A stretch of 11,831 nucleotides of DNA from Larix sibirica (taxonomy: Eukaryota > Streptophyta > Pinopsida > Pinales > Pinaceae), in NCBI GenBank assembly GCA_004151065.3, contig NWUY0300006687.1, positions 21,027 to 32,857 of the forward strand, read 5' to 3'. The notes beneath the pieces are model-generated. The model searched no databases, was not told where the DNA came from, and saw only the letters and a list, made by a program, of their open reading frames with translations. A program made the position numbers and the translations under genes. Shown in pieces: positions 1-8,569 of the stretch (its first letter is position 1; the number at the start of each line of letters is the position of its first letter).

Positions 1-15
1 TTTATATATATATAT

Positions 16-81
16 CATGTTTCCCCATTTCCAAAATTTTGGGGGTCACGTTTCCCCTGTTTCGTCCATGTTTCCCCATTT
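16..81 (+). repeat. Short direct repeats with a TTTCCCC core
   Basis: A 15-base word, CATGTTTCCCCATTT, occurs exactly at 16-30 and again at 67-81. A related CACGTTTCCCC lies between them at 47-57. A short TA-dinucleotide run (about 3-15) precedes the first copy. The spacing (51 bases between outer copies) is irregular, so this is not a clean tandem array. The ACGTTTCC part recurs in the large hairpin at 1357-1440, hinting at a shared dispersed repeat family, which is inference only. Confidence 0.5.
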
Positions 82-792
82 TGTGCAACTTAGTTGTATA
101 TCTCATTGGAAGGCTTAATGGAAGTTGAAGGTATCATTTCGATCATATCTAAGGCTTAAAGTTTTCATTCTTTAGATGTTGTTGGTTAATTAGAAATTCC
201 TTGTAAAGAACTTGTTGTGAAGACCTTGTAATGGAATATTTTCCATTTGGATGGGTGTAGTATGAGCAAGTTCTCCCTCTTGTGATTTTTGTTGTTGTAT
301 TTGTAAATATATTAATCTTGCATCTATCAAATAAGTTGCTGCTAGAATAAATATTTCGTTGTAGGATAGCACCTTCATAACGTTGTTTAAGAGTGGCACT
401 GGTAGGGCTCTTTAAGATTACATTTTTGCATTAGTTTTCACCACTATTGAGGCTGATTATGGCATGTTGTTAGCAGCCCTCTATTCCTTAATCATTAACA
501 AATTTTCCCTCTTTAGATTGATGCTTATTGACTCCATTTTACTCAAGGTTTGATCGACATTGGTCTCAATTCTATATCACCTCATTTTCTCATTGCATTT
601 ACTATGCTTTAACCATTGTTTTGTTAAGGCTTACTCTTCATATCACCTTGATTCTCCACTTCTTAGCCTTAGCAAACCTAACTTAGAGAATCCCCCCTTG
701 TGTTGGAGGAGAATCAACATAAAGTGAGGGGAAGAGCGAGCTATTGTGGCGACAATGGGCAGCATTCCTAAGTTCCCCTAGGATGCATTGTC
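82..792. other. Gene-free stretch, nothing recognised
   Basis: No reading frame here resembles a known protein; the longest, on the minus strand at 190-399, is 69 codons and low in complexity. A 10-base inverted repeat (TTGATTCTCC at 648-657, complement at 708-717) encloses about 50 bases. No tRNA, promoter or transposon signature was seen. Confidence 0.5.
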
Positions 793-847
793 TTAGGACT
801 TTACCACTTTGAGTGCAGATTCAGGAAGTAACCTTTTGGCATTATAA

Positions 848-1097
848 TCAAGGATAAAGCCCATTTTCTGGAAGACTATTTAGATCAGCTACATTGTATT
901 TGAAGATCCTACTCTCATCTAGTGACTCCACAGGTGAAGACATTGGTGAGAGCAAACAACATACATTTGAAGAAACACCTAGCAACTCCACATTTTTACG
1001 TGAGCTATAATGGCTATGTATTTTCAAAGTTCCACTCAATTTTGCATATTGAAGATTTGAAGCAGAGGACCATGGCATTGACTCCATAGTTTCAAAT
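848..1097 (-). pseudogene. Exon-like minus-strand segment, family unknown
   Basis: Reading leftward, a T-rich tract ends in an AG acceptor (1099-1098). An open frame then runs from 1097 to a TGA at 848, with an ATG at 1087-1085. The roughly 82 residues have mixed, protein-like composition (Ser/Leu-rich, with an SSPVESLDESRIFKYN stretch) rather than the low-complexity output of most shadow frames here. Just before the stop, another frame stays open leftward to a TAA at 795-793, encoding a plausible continuation (FILDYNAKRLLPESALKVVK), so a one-base indel near 860 is possible. It could be a terminal exon of a minus-strand gene, a decayed gene fragment or chance. I do not recognise the family. 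Confidence 0.3.
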
Positions 1098-1356
1098 CTT
1101 AATGAAAATTTAAGTAAAAGGATAGAAAATGAAAAGATAAGGAGAATGTCACTTTTACTTTAAGAATTTAATATTACCATTAATTACAAGGTGACAAACT
1201 CCTATGAGGCCAATCCCCTATCTTTGTTGGGTCTTAAAGGCTCATCAAGTTGAACAAAGCGATATTTTTCTACACGTCCCACATCCCTCACGGGCACTTA
1301 GTTGGCCCCGAAAACTTTTAACACAAGCTCAAAAAGTCACTAGAAATGTCCTAAAC

Positions 1357-1440
1357 ACCTTGGAAACGTCCTTGGTTGTACCATACGACGTTTCCATATT
1401 TCGAAACGTCGTACGGTATGTCCAAGGACGTTTCCAAGGT
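1357..1440. repeat. Large hairpin with 38-base arms
   Basis: The left arm at 1357-1394 and the right arm at 1403-1440 are reverse complements over 38 bases with four mismatches; the outer 19 bases match perfectly. The loop is 8 bases (1395-1402). Each arm contains two inverted copies of an ACGTTTCC/GGAAACGT core, so the core occurs four times. Complementarity fades outside 1357 and 1440, apart from a few A:T pairs. This could be a small foldback element (MITE-like) or, if transcribed, a small-RNA-type hairpin. No target-site duplication could be assigned. Confidence 0.75.
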
Positions 1441-1969
1441 ATTTTGTTCTCATTTTCGCATTTACAGGTGTTTCAATGACCGGTATGCCACCATTCCAAG
1501 CATTTCCTACAACATAGTTCATTTATCATTTAATTGAATCGTTGGTTTTACCCACGGCTTGTTTTTCCTTTAATTGGAATTATTGCTTAGCAATCTGCAG
1601 AAATACATCTTCAAACCCATGTGTTCAGCGTTCACCTACAACGATTCTCATCCAATCAATGAATTTGTCATTGGTTAATGTCTCATAGATAACTAATTAA
1701 CCTATAACAACACTGTTGAACCACATGCCACATGCCACATCATCATTTGCATAATATCCTATGTTTAAACCTTGGGTGTATCACCTACATCCATCCCTCT
1801 AATTCATCCAAGGAGAATATATTAAGATGCTTACGATTGCTGCATTCCCCAAGCTATCATGGTGGCCTTTACCTCCAGTTGTCTTCATATTTATATTTAG
1901 TAGTGTTCCATGAGGACACATCCTACAAGGTTGAGGGCACACCAACTACATTTCTCACACCCCTGGGAT
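1441..1969. other. Gene-free stretch, nothing recognised
   Basis: Frames on either strand are short and show no family features. A tiny tandem of CATGCCA lies around 1724-1740. No splice-bordered exon, RNA gene or transposon domain was recognised. Confidence 0.45.
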
Positions 1970-2093
1970 GAGGGGGTGCCTGGTGAAATGTTTCACCACG
2001 TCCTTCTACAAAACTCCATGAAATGCAAGGTGAAACATCTCACCATAATGAAGGACACATTTCGCAGAAAGGGGAACGTCTGGGCACCACCTC
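1970..2093. repeat. Self-complementary block with paired near-palindromes
   Basis: Two 16-base near-palindromes, GGTGAAATGTTTCACC (1982-1997) and GGTGAAACATCTCACC (2029-2044), sit 47 bases apart. An inverted pair GTCCTTC (2000-2006) / GAAGGAC (2050-2056) and an outer inverted pair (1970-1983 with 2080-2093, 11 of 14 bases) make the whole 124 bases partly self-complementary. The order of the inner pairs is not a simple nest, so alternative folds are possible. It may be a degraded foldback element. It also breaks the local AT-rich trend with G/C-rich ends. Confidence 0.4.
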
Positions 2094-2119
2094 TTGAAAA
2101 GGGGGATGCCCATATGGCC

Positions 2120-2570
2120 CCTTTTGAGTTTTGAATTTTTTTTTGCATACAAATTTAAAAAAATAAAAAAACTCTAGATACTGATGACCTTAGGCCAAGT
2201 CTTTGACTCGTCACTCTTTACTTTTCAAGATTTCTAATATCAAACGTTAGTATCTGTTAAGTTATATAATATATTTGTAGGTGTAGTTTTGAATAGTAGA
2301 TGTATTGCTTCAAATTTGTAGGTGTTCATGATTTAAAATTATCTACTATTAAGTTATAAATTTCACCTTCAAAAGATGTGCATATATTATAAATTTATAA
2401 CTTATCAATGTGAAATTCAAATACTCAAACATGATAAACGAATCAATGATGAATTGACGATTGTGTTTACATTATACAATGATGGATTTAGTGTTTAGTA
2501 TTTAAATGGTGATGGGATGAGGAACTGTTATGTGAATATGTTGTAATTTATATTTTTTAATAAATTTAGA
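2120..2570. other. AT-rich stretch without genes
   Basis: Poly-T and poly-A runs (around 2137-2170) are followed by very AT-rich sequence with no plausible frame. Its only visible structure is the inverted-repeat cluster at 2292-2404, listed separately. It could be matrix-attachment-like or decayed transposon DNA; nothing distinguishes these. Confidence 0.45.
2292..2404. repeat. Cluster of perfect AT-rich inverted repeats
   Basis: AATAGTAGAT (2292-2301) is perfectly complementary to 2341-2350. Directly adjoining, TAAGTTATAAATTT (2350-2363) is perfectly complementary to 2391-2404 across a 27-base loop. Two abutting stem-loops in about 110 bases could mark a degraded MITE, but AT-rich sequence gives such repeats easily and no terminal repeat with target duplication was found. 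Confidence 0.5.
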
Positions 2571-2573
2571 GAT

Positions 2574-2597
2574 GGGGCTCCCTATGTTAGGGACCCC
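2574..2597. repeat. GC-rich hairpin
   Basis: GGGG-C-TCCCTA (2574-2584) pairs with TAGGGACCCC (2588-2597), giving ten base pairs with one bulged C (2578) and a TGT loop. It lies within a G/C-rich island (2570-2610) in otherwise AT-rich DNA. There is no T run following on either strand, so it is not a simple terminator. Function unknown. Confidence 0.5.
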
Positions 2598-2694
2598 GAC
2601 ATCCCCCATGAATTTTCCTAACATTTGCGGGTAGTGTCCACACATATCCCATGTGATTTCCCCCCTCTCATGCTCCCACATCCCAAAAACTTGG

Positions 2695-2719
2695 TGGAAC
2701 ACTAATATTTAGTGTTTCA
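2695..2719. repeat. Near-perfect short palindrome
   Basis: TGGAACACTAA (2695-2705) and TTAGTGTTTCA (2709-2719) are reverse complements with one mismatch, around a 3-base centre. It is too short to classify. Confidence 0.45.
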
Positions 2720-3480
2720 TGGGCTATGATAGCAATGGCTTGAACCAAGGTTACACATCTTGTTCAATGCTTGAATGAATATAACAGAGGGGGGAGAGGT
2801 ATGTTAAGTGTTGAGTGTTACAACAAAATCTAGCAATCCCTAAATGATATCAAGTCCCAAGCATCAAGGGGCTAGTTTTGTGCAACTTTAGGAAGGCCAC
2901 CCACTATCACCTCAATGACTCTTCTTCTCTCTTTTGGTTGGCTCTCCTCCAACTCAAGGGGGGTGTCCCTAAATAAGATTGCTAAGGCTATGGAGTGGAG
3001 GCTCGAGGTGATATAGAGAGAGTAAACCTTAACAAAATGGTGGTAATTGTAGCATAGGAAATGGAAAAGGGAATGGGGGAAAGGATGTTGAAAAGAAAGA
3101 AATGGAAGGAGAGGACAACCAAGGAATGAGATGATGTGACCAGTGCCTATTAGCTTAAGGGTTAATGGAGTCATGAGACATTTTTAAAATGAAAGGATTA
3201 GTCTGTCACAATCAACACTCGATGTAGGCATGTGAGGTAGAAAGGACTAACGTGACACTCTCAACCTACTTATATGAAAGAACGTATTTGACACCTTCAT
3301 TATTTACTTGAGTACCTAAGGTCAAAAGAATTAAAATTTTGATAATTTGAACCTTAAGATATTTGCCAGAAATTAAATGCAGAAATTTACTCTTGGGGGG
3401 ATAGATTTGCCACTCATCAAACTATATGAAGATGTTATAATATGAATTATTAAACCATTTCAACAACTAATGTGTTAGAA
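2720..3480. other. Gene-free stretch with a long purine tract
   Basis: No recognisable protein. The minus-strand 100-codon frame at 2872-3174 is Phe/His/Leu-rich where it opposes a purine tract, which is a composition artefact rather than a domain. The tract itself (about 3056-3115) is about 90% purine with no C on the plus strand. Two imperfect direct copies of a GAAAGGA...CAACM motif lie at about 3190-3217 and 3239-3267. Parts may be retrotransposon-derived, but no reverse transcriptase, integrase or gag motif was found. Confidence 0.4.
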
Positions 3481-4061
3481 GAAGGGAACTAAAACAGAAT
3501 TATAACAACAAATAGATCAAAAGGGAGAACCTCCTCACATTAATTATTCCAAAAATAAAATAATTTATTTGCCTTTCATATAAATGGGATAACAAGAGGT
3601 ATGTTCTACAAATAATTAACAAAAAATGAGAAACATAACATGACCATACAACAAGATAACAATACCTTACTTCTTCATTGGTCTTCAAGCATTTGATTTG
3701 CAAGGGAGCATCATCCTCATCTCCAAGCTCCTACTCAACTCCTTCACTTCACTCACTTCTCAAATCCTCCAACACCCAACTCATCAATTATCAATGAAAT
3801 GGAGAGAAAGCTCATTTATATAGAAATGAGCTAGATCTCTCATACAATAAAATATAATATTTTTCTAACCAACTCCTTGACAAGGACAACAATAATAGAA
3901 TATTGGAGTTAGTTAGATCTAACCAATCATGGTTGACAAGTCAAAGAAATAATATAATAACGTAGTAGTTAGATCATGTTGACCATGTCAAGTGGATCAT
4001 GTGGCCTTTCATTTCTCCAAAAATAGGATGAACTAGTTAAGAGTCACTTTAACTCTCAACA
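3480..4061 (-). promoter_or_regulatory. Minus-strand promoter or solo-LTR-like block
   Basis: Read leftward, this block begins TGTTGAGAGTTAAAG at 4061. A TATA box (TATATAAATGAG) is centred near 3820, followed by a purine-rich leader-like stretch (about 3785-3700) and a good 5' splice-site-like GTAAGG near 3667. The TATA box lies in the loop of a stem (AGCTCATTT 3809-3817 with 3824-3832; outer GAGAGA/TCTCTC pairing extends it). This order suits the U3-R part of an LTR or a plant promoter with leader. Against an LTR: no matching CA-type far end, no target-site duplication, and no primer-binding site was found. The left limit is arbitrary. Confidence 0.3.
3809..3832. repeat. Hairpin enclosing a TATA box
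   Basis: AGCTCATTT at 3809-3817 is perfectly complementary to AAATGAGCT at 3824-3832, with loop ATATAG. Flanking GAGAGA (3803-3808 region) and TCTCTC (just right) can extend the stem past a small bulge. The TATA element of the proposed minus-strand promoter sits in and beside the loop. Confidence 0.6.
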
Positions 4062-4250
4062 AGATGACACAGAGTGTGAAAAAGACTTATTCCAAGGTGC
4101 ATGTGGACCATCTGTAAATTTTCTATAACAGACTGCACAACTTCAATGAAACATTCTATAAAACACTGGGCTGAAACACTTGACTTTGCATTCAACTGAG
4201 TTATAAATTTATATTTTTTTAGAAATATTTTCTTTTTTGTGTTGCCTCAA
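4062..4250. other. Short AT-rich spacer
   Basis: No frame, repeat or RNA signature seen between the promoter-like block and the tRNA-like element. Confidence 0.4.
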
Positions 4251-4270
4251 GATGTGCGCCAAAAGGGCCC

Positions 4271-4345
4271 GCACACGGTAGACCAAGTGGATGGGACTCA
4301 TGGTGTCAATGCCACCCACCATGGTTCGATTCACTGAAAAGGCCT
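4271..4345 (+). mobile_element. tRNA-like SINE head (putative)
   Basis: An A-box-like TAGACCAAGTGG (4279-4290) is followed about 45 bases on by GGTTCGATTC (4323-4332), which matches the core of the Pol III B-box consensus GGTTCGANTCC. This box order and spacing are those of tRNA genes and tRNA-derived SINEs. The arms do not fold into a sound cloverleaf (the T stem is poorly paired), so it is not a working tRNA gene. The body probably continues right. A 14-base word, GTGCRCCAAAAGGG, occurs at 4254-4267 just before the head and at 4478-4491, which may reflect the element's borders or an internal repeat. No poly-A or poly-T tail was assigned, so the 3' end is unknown. Confidence 0.4.
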
Positions 4346-6455
4346 AGGGTGTGTGCTTGTAGGCAGTGCGTGAAAAAATGGGTTATAGTGGCAACCATGA
4401 GATTTGTTCCCGGATATTGCAGGAGTAATTCTACACAGTTACTAATTCCCCCATCCCATCAGCATAGATTCCAAAGTGTGCACCAAAAGGGAACAACTAG
4501 CCACAAGGCAGAAGTTCTATTCCCTAGTGAATGCACTTTATTCTCTTTTTATTGCCTTGACATGTGTCAAAGGGGGAGCACTACCCTCGTGTACTACCAC
4601 ATGGGACATAAAGTTGTATTCCCAACTGAAAGATTAAAACATTTTAAGATAAAACTTAGGGAATGGGACCTCAATGTAGGTTTACAACATATGAATATTA
4701 AAATGCCAATAATGCAGAACTCAACCTAAGGTTTGGGTTTAATTAATCAACAATAAAAATATCCCAAACCACTTCGGCATGTTCACACATATAAATGGTG
4801 ACATAATGAAATATGACAAATGAAAGGTTAATTATGAAAGAAAACCTATATGAATATGGATGGCATGATTCATGTACCCTCTAGAAATGGGGATATGATG
4901 GAATATGAGTGTGATATGGTTATATGAGGGTATAAAGTGGAAATTTAATGAAATGACGAAGTCACCTAGGTACAACAATAGAAAGATGATCAAAGCGGAG
5001 TGATATCAAGGAAAAACATTAGGAAAGTACACCACCATGAGGACACAAACAACCAAGACCAAGATATGAACCCACCATGCAACAAGCAAGTGAAAGTAGT
5101 GTCTAGAACATCATGAGCAAGGGAAATAATAAGATCTCCCCAACAATGATCAACTAAAGAAAAGTTCATCCAACAAGATGAATATACATGATATGTAGCT
5201 GAAGCAACCCCACCAAAGATCTCCTCTTCAAAAATGTTGAAGAGGAGAAAAGTCTTCATGAATATATATATGCCCCCAAGTCCATCCAGTGCTCCAAATG
5301 TACCAGCTATCAATCACATCAATGTGATGAAAATCGCAATGTGAAACCTCATACAATATGAGGGGTAACAACACCTATGTGTTCACGATTAACACACTTG
5401 CGCAGAGACACATGCATATTTGTAACAAGCTTCAGTAATTCAGATTTTAGCCCATTAATCTAGAGATTGATGCATAGGTTAAAGACTTCCAAAGCTAAGC
5501 TTGGTCACACCTACAAGTTTTTGTATTAAGTGAGGAACAAAAGCAACTAACTACCTTTCAAATAGGTTGCACCCAAATTTCCTAAAACGAGGCTACTAAT
5601 GCTACAACTCACATATACAACAAAAAAATAGGAAACAAAAATTTAGCACATGAGTTGTCATTAAGCTCACCGACCATATAGATGATGAAAGGAAATTACA
5701 AATGAAGCAAGACTTCCAAGTTGCATTACATGGGGTGTTTTGAAATATAGACAAGTAGACAATATATAGGTGACCTAAGATTGGTTGGAAAACTTTATAT
5801 AGGTCATCAACTAAGAACAACAATGAAATTATTATGGGCTCTTGATGATGCTTTGATGTGATTTTATGCATTAAAGCCAAACAAGTTGTTTATCACTTGA
5901 ACATTTTACATAATTAATAGATTCTGGTTTGTATAAGAAGATTGATAGCTACTTTTTTATGATTTCACCCTTGTGTACAAATATGTTTGTCATGACGAAG
6001 TTTAACTTGCAAAGGAAGGTTGGCTATTTCATATAGATTCACTACATATCAATCAAGGTAGCCATGGTGAATGGCTGCACCATTTCTAAAATCTGCATAC
6101 GGGAGTGTGTGCAAAAGGGTGTACTACTTATATACTTATAAACGTGTGTTCAAATAGACACTATATAAAATAAAAATACAGTAAAAAATTTCATTTTCAT
6201 TTTATTTGGGGGTGATCCCCAACTCTAGGTCCAATTACAAGTGTCAACTATTTATCATCATATATAACTTTGGAATCGCTTAACAAGCTACTATAAATTT
6301 TACAATATGATCACATCTAAATTTCATGGAGTTCTCAAAATTTTATCTAAAGAAAACTACCATATTGAATGGTAAACGTTTTCTAAAACGATTAAATGTT
6401 TATATTTCTTCAATTATTTGTAAAGCAATAAACATAAAGGTAAAATATCATATAC
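4346..6455. other. Long stretch without recognised genes
   Basis: About 2.1 kb. The larger frames (126 codons plus at 4349-4729; 107 codons minus at 4990-5313; 92 codons minus at 5602-5880) show no domain, repeat or motif I recognise and have no convincing promoter or splice context. The first may simply be SINE body. Small hairpins are present (5221-5247; CCTCATA/TATGAGG at 5348-5364; GGTTTGGG 4730-4737 with 4763-4770). If the exon-like segments at 6456-6763 belong to a gene, this stretch would be its downstream intron or flank. Confidence 0.4.
5221..5247. repeat. Perfect 11-bp hairpin
   Basis: CTCCTCTTCAA (5221-5231) is perfectly complementary to TTGAAGAGGAG (5237-5247) with a 5-base loop. 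No T tract follows. It is isolated and of unknown role. Confidence 0.55.
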
Positions 6456-6596
6456 CTCAAAAGCATCTGAAGTAGAAAGAGTTGCATTATTGAGTGCTTG
6501 AAAAATCCCCTCCAACACAATAGGTAGTTGGGAGGACAAAACATGCAATTCAAATTGTGGACCAAGAATGCCTTCCATTCCTGATTTACACATCTC
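6456..6596 (-). pseudogene. Candidate exon, helical-repeat-like, family unknown
   Basis: On the minus strand an acceptor CTACAG (AG at 6598-6597) opens an uninterrupted 141-base, 47-codon segment. It closes at a G|GTATAT donor (GT at 6455-6454). Both borders fall in codon phase 0. The residues are hydrophobic/amphipathic (for example ELHVLSSQLPIVLEGIFQAL), as in HEAT/ARM-type helical repeats; the likeness is one of pattern, not a named family. The preceding candidate exon (6704-6763) joins in frame across a 107-base intron. Whether the gene works or is a fragment cannot be told, since no start, stop or full domain is present. Confidence 0.45.
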
Positions 6597-6703
6597 CTGT
6601 AGCTCCAATACAAATGGATTTGAAAGAAATTATATTAAAACTAGCAAAAAGGAAGTATGTTAATCAAAATAGTTAAAACATTACGAGTACAGGAGTTGCT
6701 TAC

Positions 6704-6763
6704 CTTAGAATTTGTGCATCTTACAAGCTCTACTAGAGAAAGAAGAATCTCAATTGCCATTGC
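6704..6763 (-). pseudogene. Candidate exon upstream of 6456-6596
   Basis: On the minus strand a T-rich tract ending TTTATAG (a second AG follows at 6765-6764) precedes 60 bases, 20 codons, encoding AMAIEILLSLVELVRCTNSK. It ends at a near-consensus donor AAG|GTAAGC (GT at 6703-6702). The helical Leu/Val/Ile pattern continues naturally into the next segment. Using the first AG would add two bases and change the phase of the exon before it. The sense strand is T-rich on both sides, as plant introns are. Confidence 0.45.
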
Positions 6764-7204
6764 CTCTATAAACAAAATAACAAAAGAACAACATCAATTT
6801 CTACAAAACTTTGACTTTATTTATCATTATCTTAAAATAAATCTACATCGATTGTGAAATATCCAATAAGAAAACATTTTGTATGCATGGAATTTCCTTA
6901 GATTCCAACGATGACGTCGACGACCAAGTTTTTGTGATCTATTGTGCAACATGAATGATCAACAAGGGAAATAAATTTGGCATTGTTGAGGAACTTACTA
7001 TATGCCAAATAAAAGAATTAATCAAAAAAATTGAAAAACTAATGGACAGATGTAAATAGTTGCATCATGAACCTTGTTAAACTAAAAGAATGATTAGGGA
7101 CATGAAGTAAAACTAGTCAGGTATATGTTATGGACTACAAACCCTCACATTGAACACATGAAAATGGAAACTTAAAGGTTAACTACTATCCAAACCAATG
7201 TTAC

Positions 7205-7290
7205 CTGAGGTTAGGGATGAGATCTAGAGGACAAGGTTCCAAGACAATTGGAGTACAGCCCATAGTTTTTATGAGAAAGAGGAATAAGGA
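7205..7290 (-). pseudogene. Possible further exon, weak
   Basis: On the minus strand a T-rich tract ending ATTTGTAG (AG at 7292-7291) precedes 86 bases, open in one frame (28 codons plus two bases). It closes at CAG|GTAACA (GT at 7204-7203). Both splice borders are good. However, its phase does not join directly to the exon at 6704-6763, so an intervening exon, a different border or chance must be invoked. No family recognised. Confidence 0.25.
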
Positions 7291-7635
7291 CTACAAATAA
7301 ATGAAAAATGCAAAAACTATATATGAAGATCAAAAATTAAATATAGAAACTACATTTCTGTATTTTATTTGTCTAGATTATAATACTATAAAAGGTATAA
7401 AGATTAAGTTAAGTTAATATAAAAAGATGTGATGTACCATAAAGGAAGAACAGTTCATTTTCTAAATGGTCAAATAAGAAATCCATAAATGAACAAAATC
7501 ATGATTTATAACACATGTTGTATATATCATGATGACATATTCACCTCATAAAATTATAGATTCATATTATTGAAAGTTAATATAAAATTCAAATAGTAGA
7601 AAAACTATTTATTCCATCATGCAATGTATATAAAA

Positions 7636-7652
7636 ATGTGTGCGCACACACA
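7636..7652. repeat. Alternating purine-pyrimidine palindrome
   Basis: TGTGTGCGCACACA (7637-7650) is a perfect 14-base palindrome inside a 17-base alternating purine-pyrimidine run, a type of sequence able to adopt Z-DNA. It is flanked by plain AT-rich DNA. Confidence 0.5.
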
Positions 7653-8039
7653 ATATAATGCAATGTTGCAAAGACGAAGAGAGTATTGATTGCATTATTC
7701 AATATCTGAAATGAGATACAAAGTCATGTCTCATCAAAGAGATTGAGTATAGTAGAAACCAACGTTCCACAAGTAGAAAAGCACATGCAACTAAAAACAC
7801 TTTACCAAGTTACTTTATTTAAAACCAACTTAAAAGCACTAAGCTATATACATAAGTAATTATGACCATTAGACTAATATTCTCTATCACCCACCTTTAA
7901 TGATCAAGATGTGAAACAAGCATATATTCATTGAGAAGATTGACAAAAAAGTCTAATGTCTACTCTTGAGCAGCACAATGTTTAAACTCAAGCTCTACAG
8001 TCTCTACAAGTTGCCAAATAGAAATGCAATAAAAATCCA

Positions 8040-8557
8040 TGTTGGAAACATTAGCATAATCTATATAGATGGCCACAACTCAACTATCATTAATTATGGT
8101 TCAGGCCATCTTTATTCTTTTATTTCAATACTATGTATGGTTAAGGTCAACCTAGCCAAACTTGATATGTAAGCTCAATAACCCTCATGGGCTTGGGCTA
8201 TGTGCCATTCCTTTGTAAGCCCGTAACCACCTCTTGAAAGATGCCTCACTCTAGTTGTTTACAAATACACAACTCAAGATCTCATTGGTATCATCTCATC
8301 TTGTGATCTTCTTGATCAAAAAGACAAAGTGTCATAAGCCCAAGGGCAATTAATTTTGGCATTCTCTCTTGTAATGGACAATTGTCTCTTAGGGGAACTT
8401 ATGTATTTCTATTTTTCAACACTTGTGCTTGGGTTTTACACTCTCTCTACCGTGCACTAGACCCATCTCTCTCTATTGCACTTGTTAGAGTCTATTTCAC
8501 AATTTGGGTGAGATTTGGTTCCATCAATTCTTTTGTTGACCCCTATAAATCCCAACA
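8040..8557 (+). repeat. 5' LTR of the copia element
   Basis: The right edge is firm: CCCAACA ends at 8557, directly before the primer-binding site. The left edge is inferred from TGTTGG at 8040, the inverted match of CCAACA, giving a 518-base LTR with TG...CA ends, a usual size. A TATA-like CTATATAG lies at about 8060 and a palindrome GACAATTGTC at 8377-8386. Without the second LTR neither the left border nor the age of insertion can be fixed. Confidence 0.55.
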
Positions 8558-8569
8558 TGGTATCAAAGC
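8558..8569 (+). promoter_or_regulatory. Primer-binding site, initiator tRNA-Met
   Basis: TGGTATCAAAGC directly follows the LTR end. It differs at one base from TGGTATCAGAGC, the complement of the plant initiator tRNA-Met 3' end that primes minus-strand synthesis in most plant copia elements. Confidence 0.75.

Larger units (their letters stand above)
6764..8039. other. T-rich (minus sense) intron-like stretch
   Basis: Plus-strand A-richness means the minus strand is T-rich, as in plant introns of a leftward gene. Apart from the possible exon at 7205-7290, several weaker acceptor-plus-short-frame combinations exist on the minus strand, for example starting at 6997 and at 8003, but each lacks a good donor or ends in a stop. 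No transposon domain was recognised. Confidence 0.35.

Noticed and set aside
16-81. Telomere-like repeat
   Set aside because: The TTTCCCC words are irregularly spaced and do not form a TTTAGGG/CCCTAAA array.
2872-3174. Minus-strand 100-codon frame as a gene
   Set aside because: Much of it opposes the purine tract, which yields Phe/Leu/Ser-rich translation; no family features.
4271-4345. A functional tRNA gene
   Set aside because: A and B boxes are present but the T stem and acceptor stem do not pair properly.
4349-4729. Plus-strand 126-codon frame as a gene
   Set aside because: It starts inside the tRNA-like repeat, has no domain likeness, and probably reads through SINE body.
4990-5313. 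Minus-strand 107-codon frame as a membrane protein
   Set aside because: Hydrophobic by composition only; no recognisable motif, no splice borders or promoter.
6997-7010. Minus-strand exon starting after ATATAG near 6998
   Set aside because: The same bases also read as a GTAAGT donor, and the following frame ends in a stop without a clear donor, so the border is ambiguous.
7966-8003. Minus-strand exon after an acceptor at 8004
   Set aside because: The acceptor is good but the frame is only about 14 codons and ends in TAG without a convincing donor.
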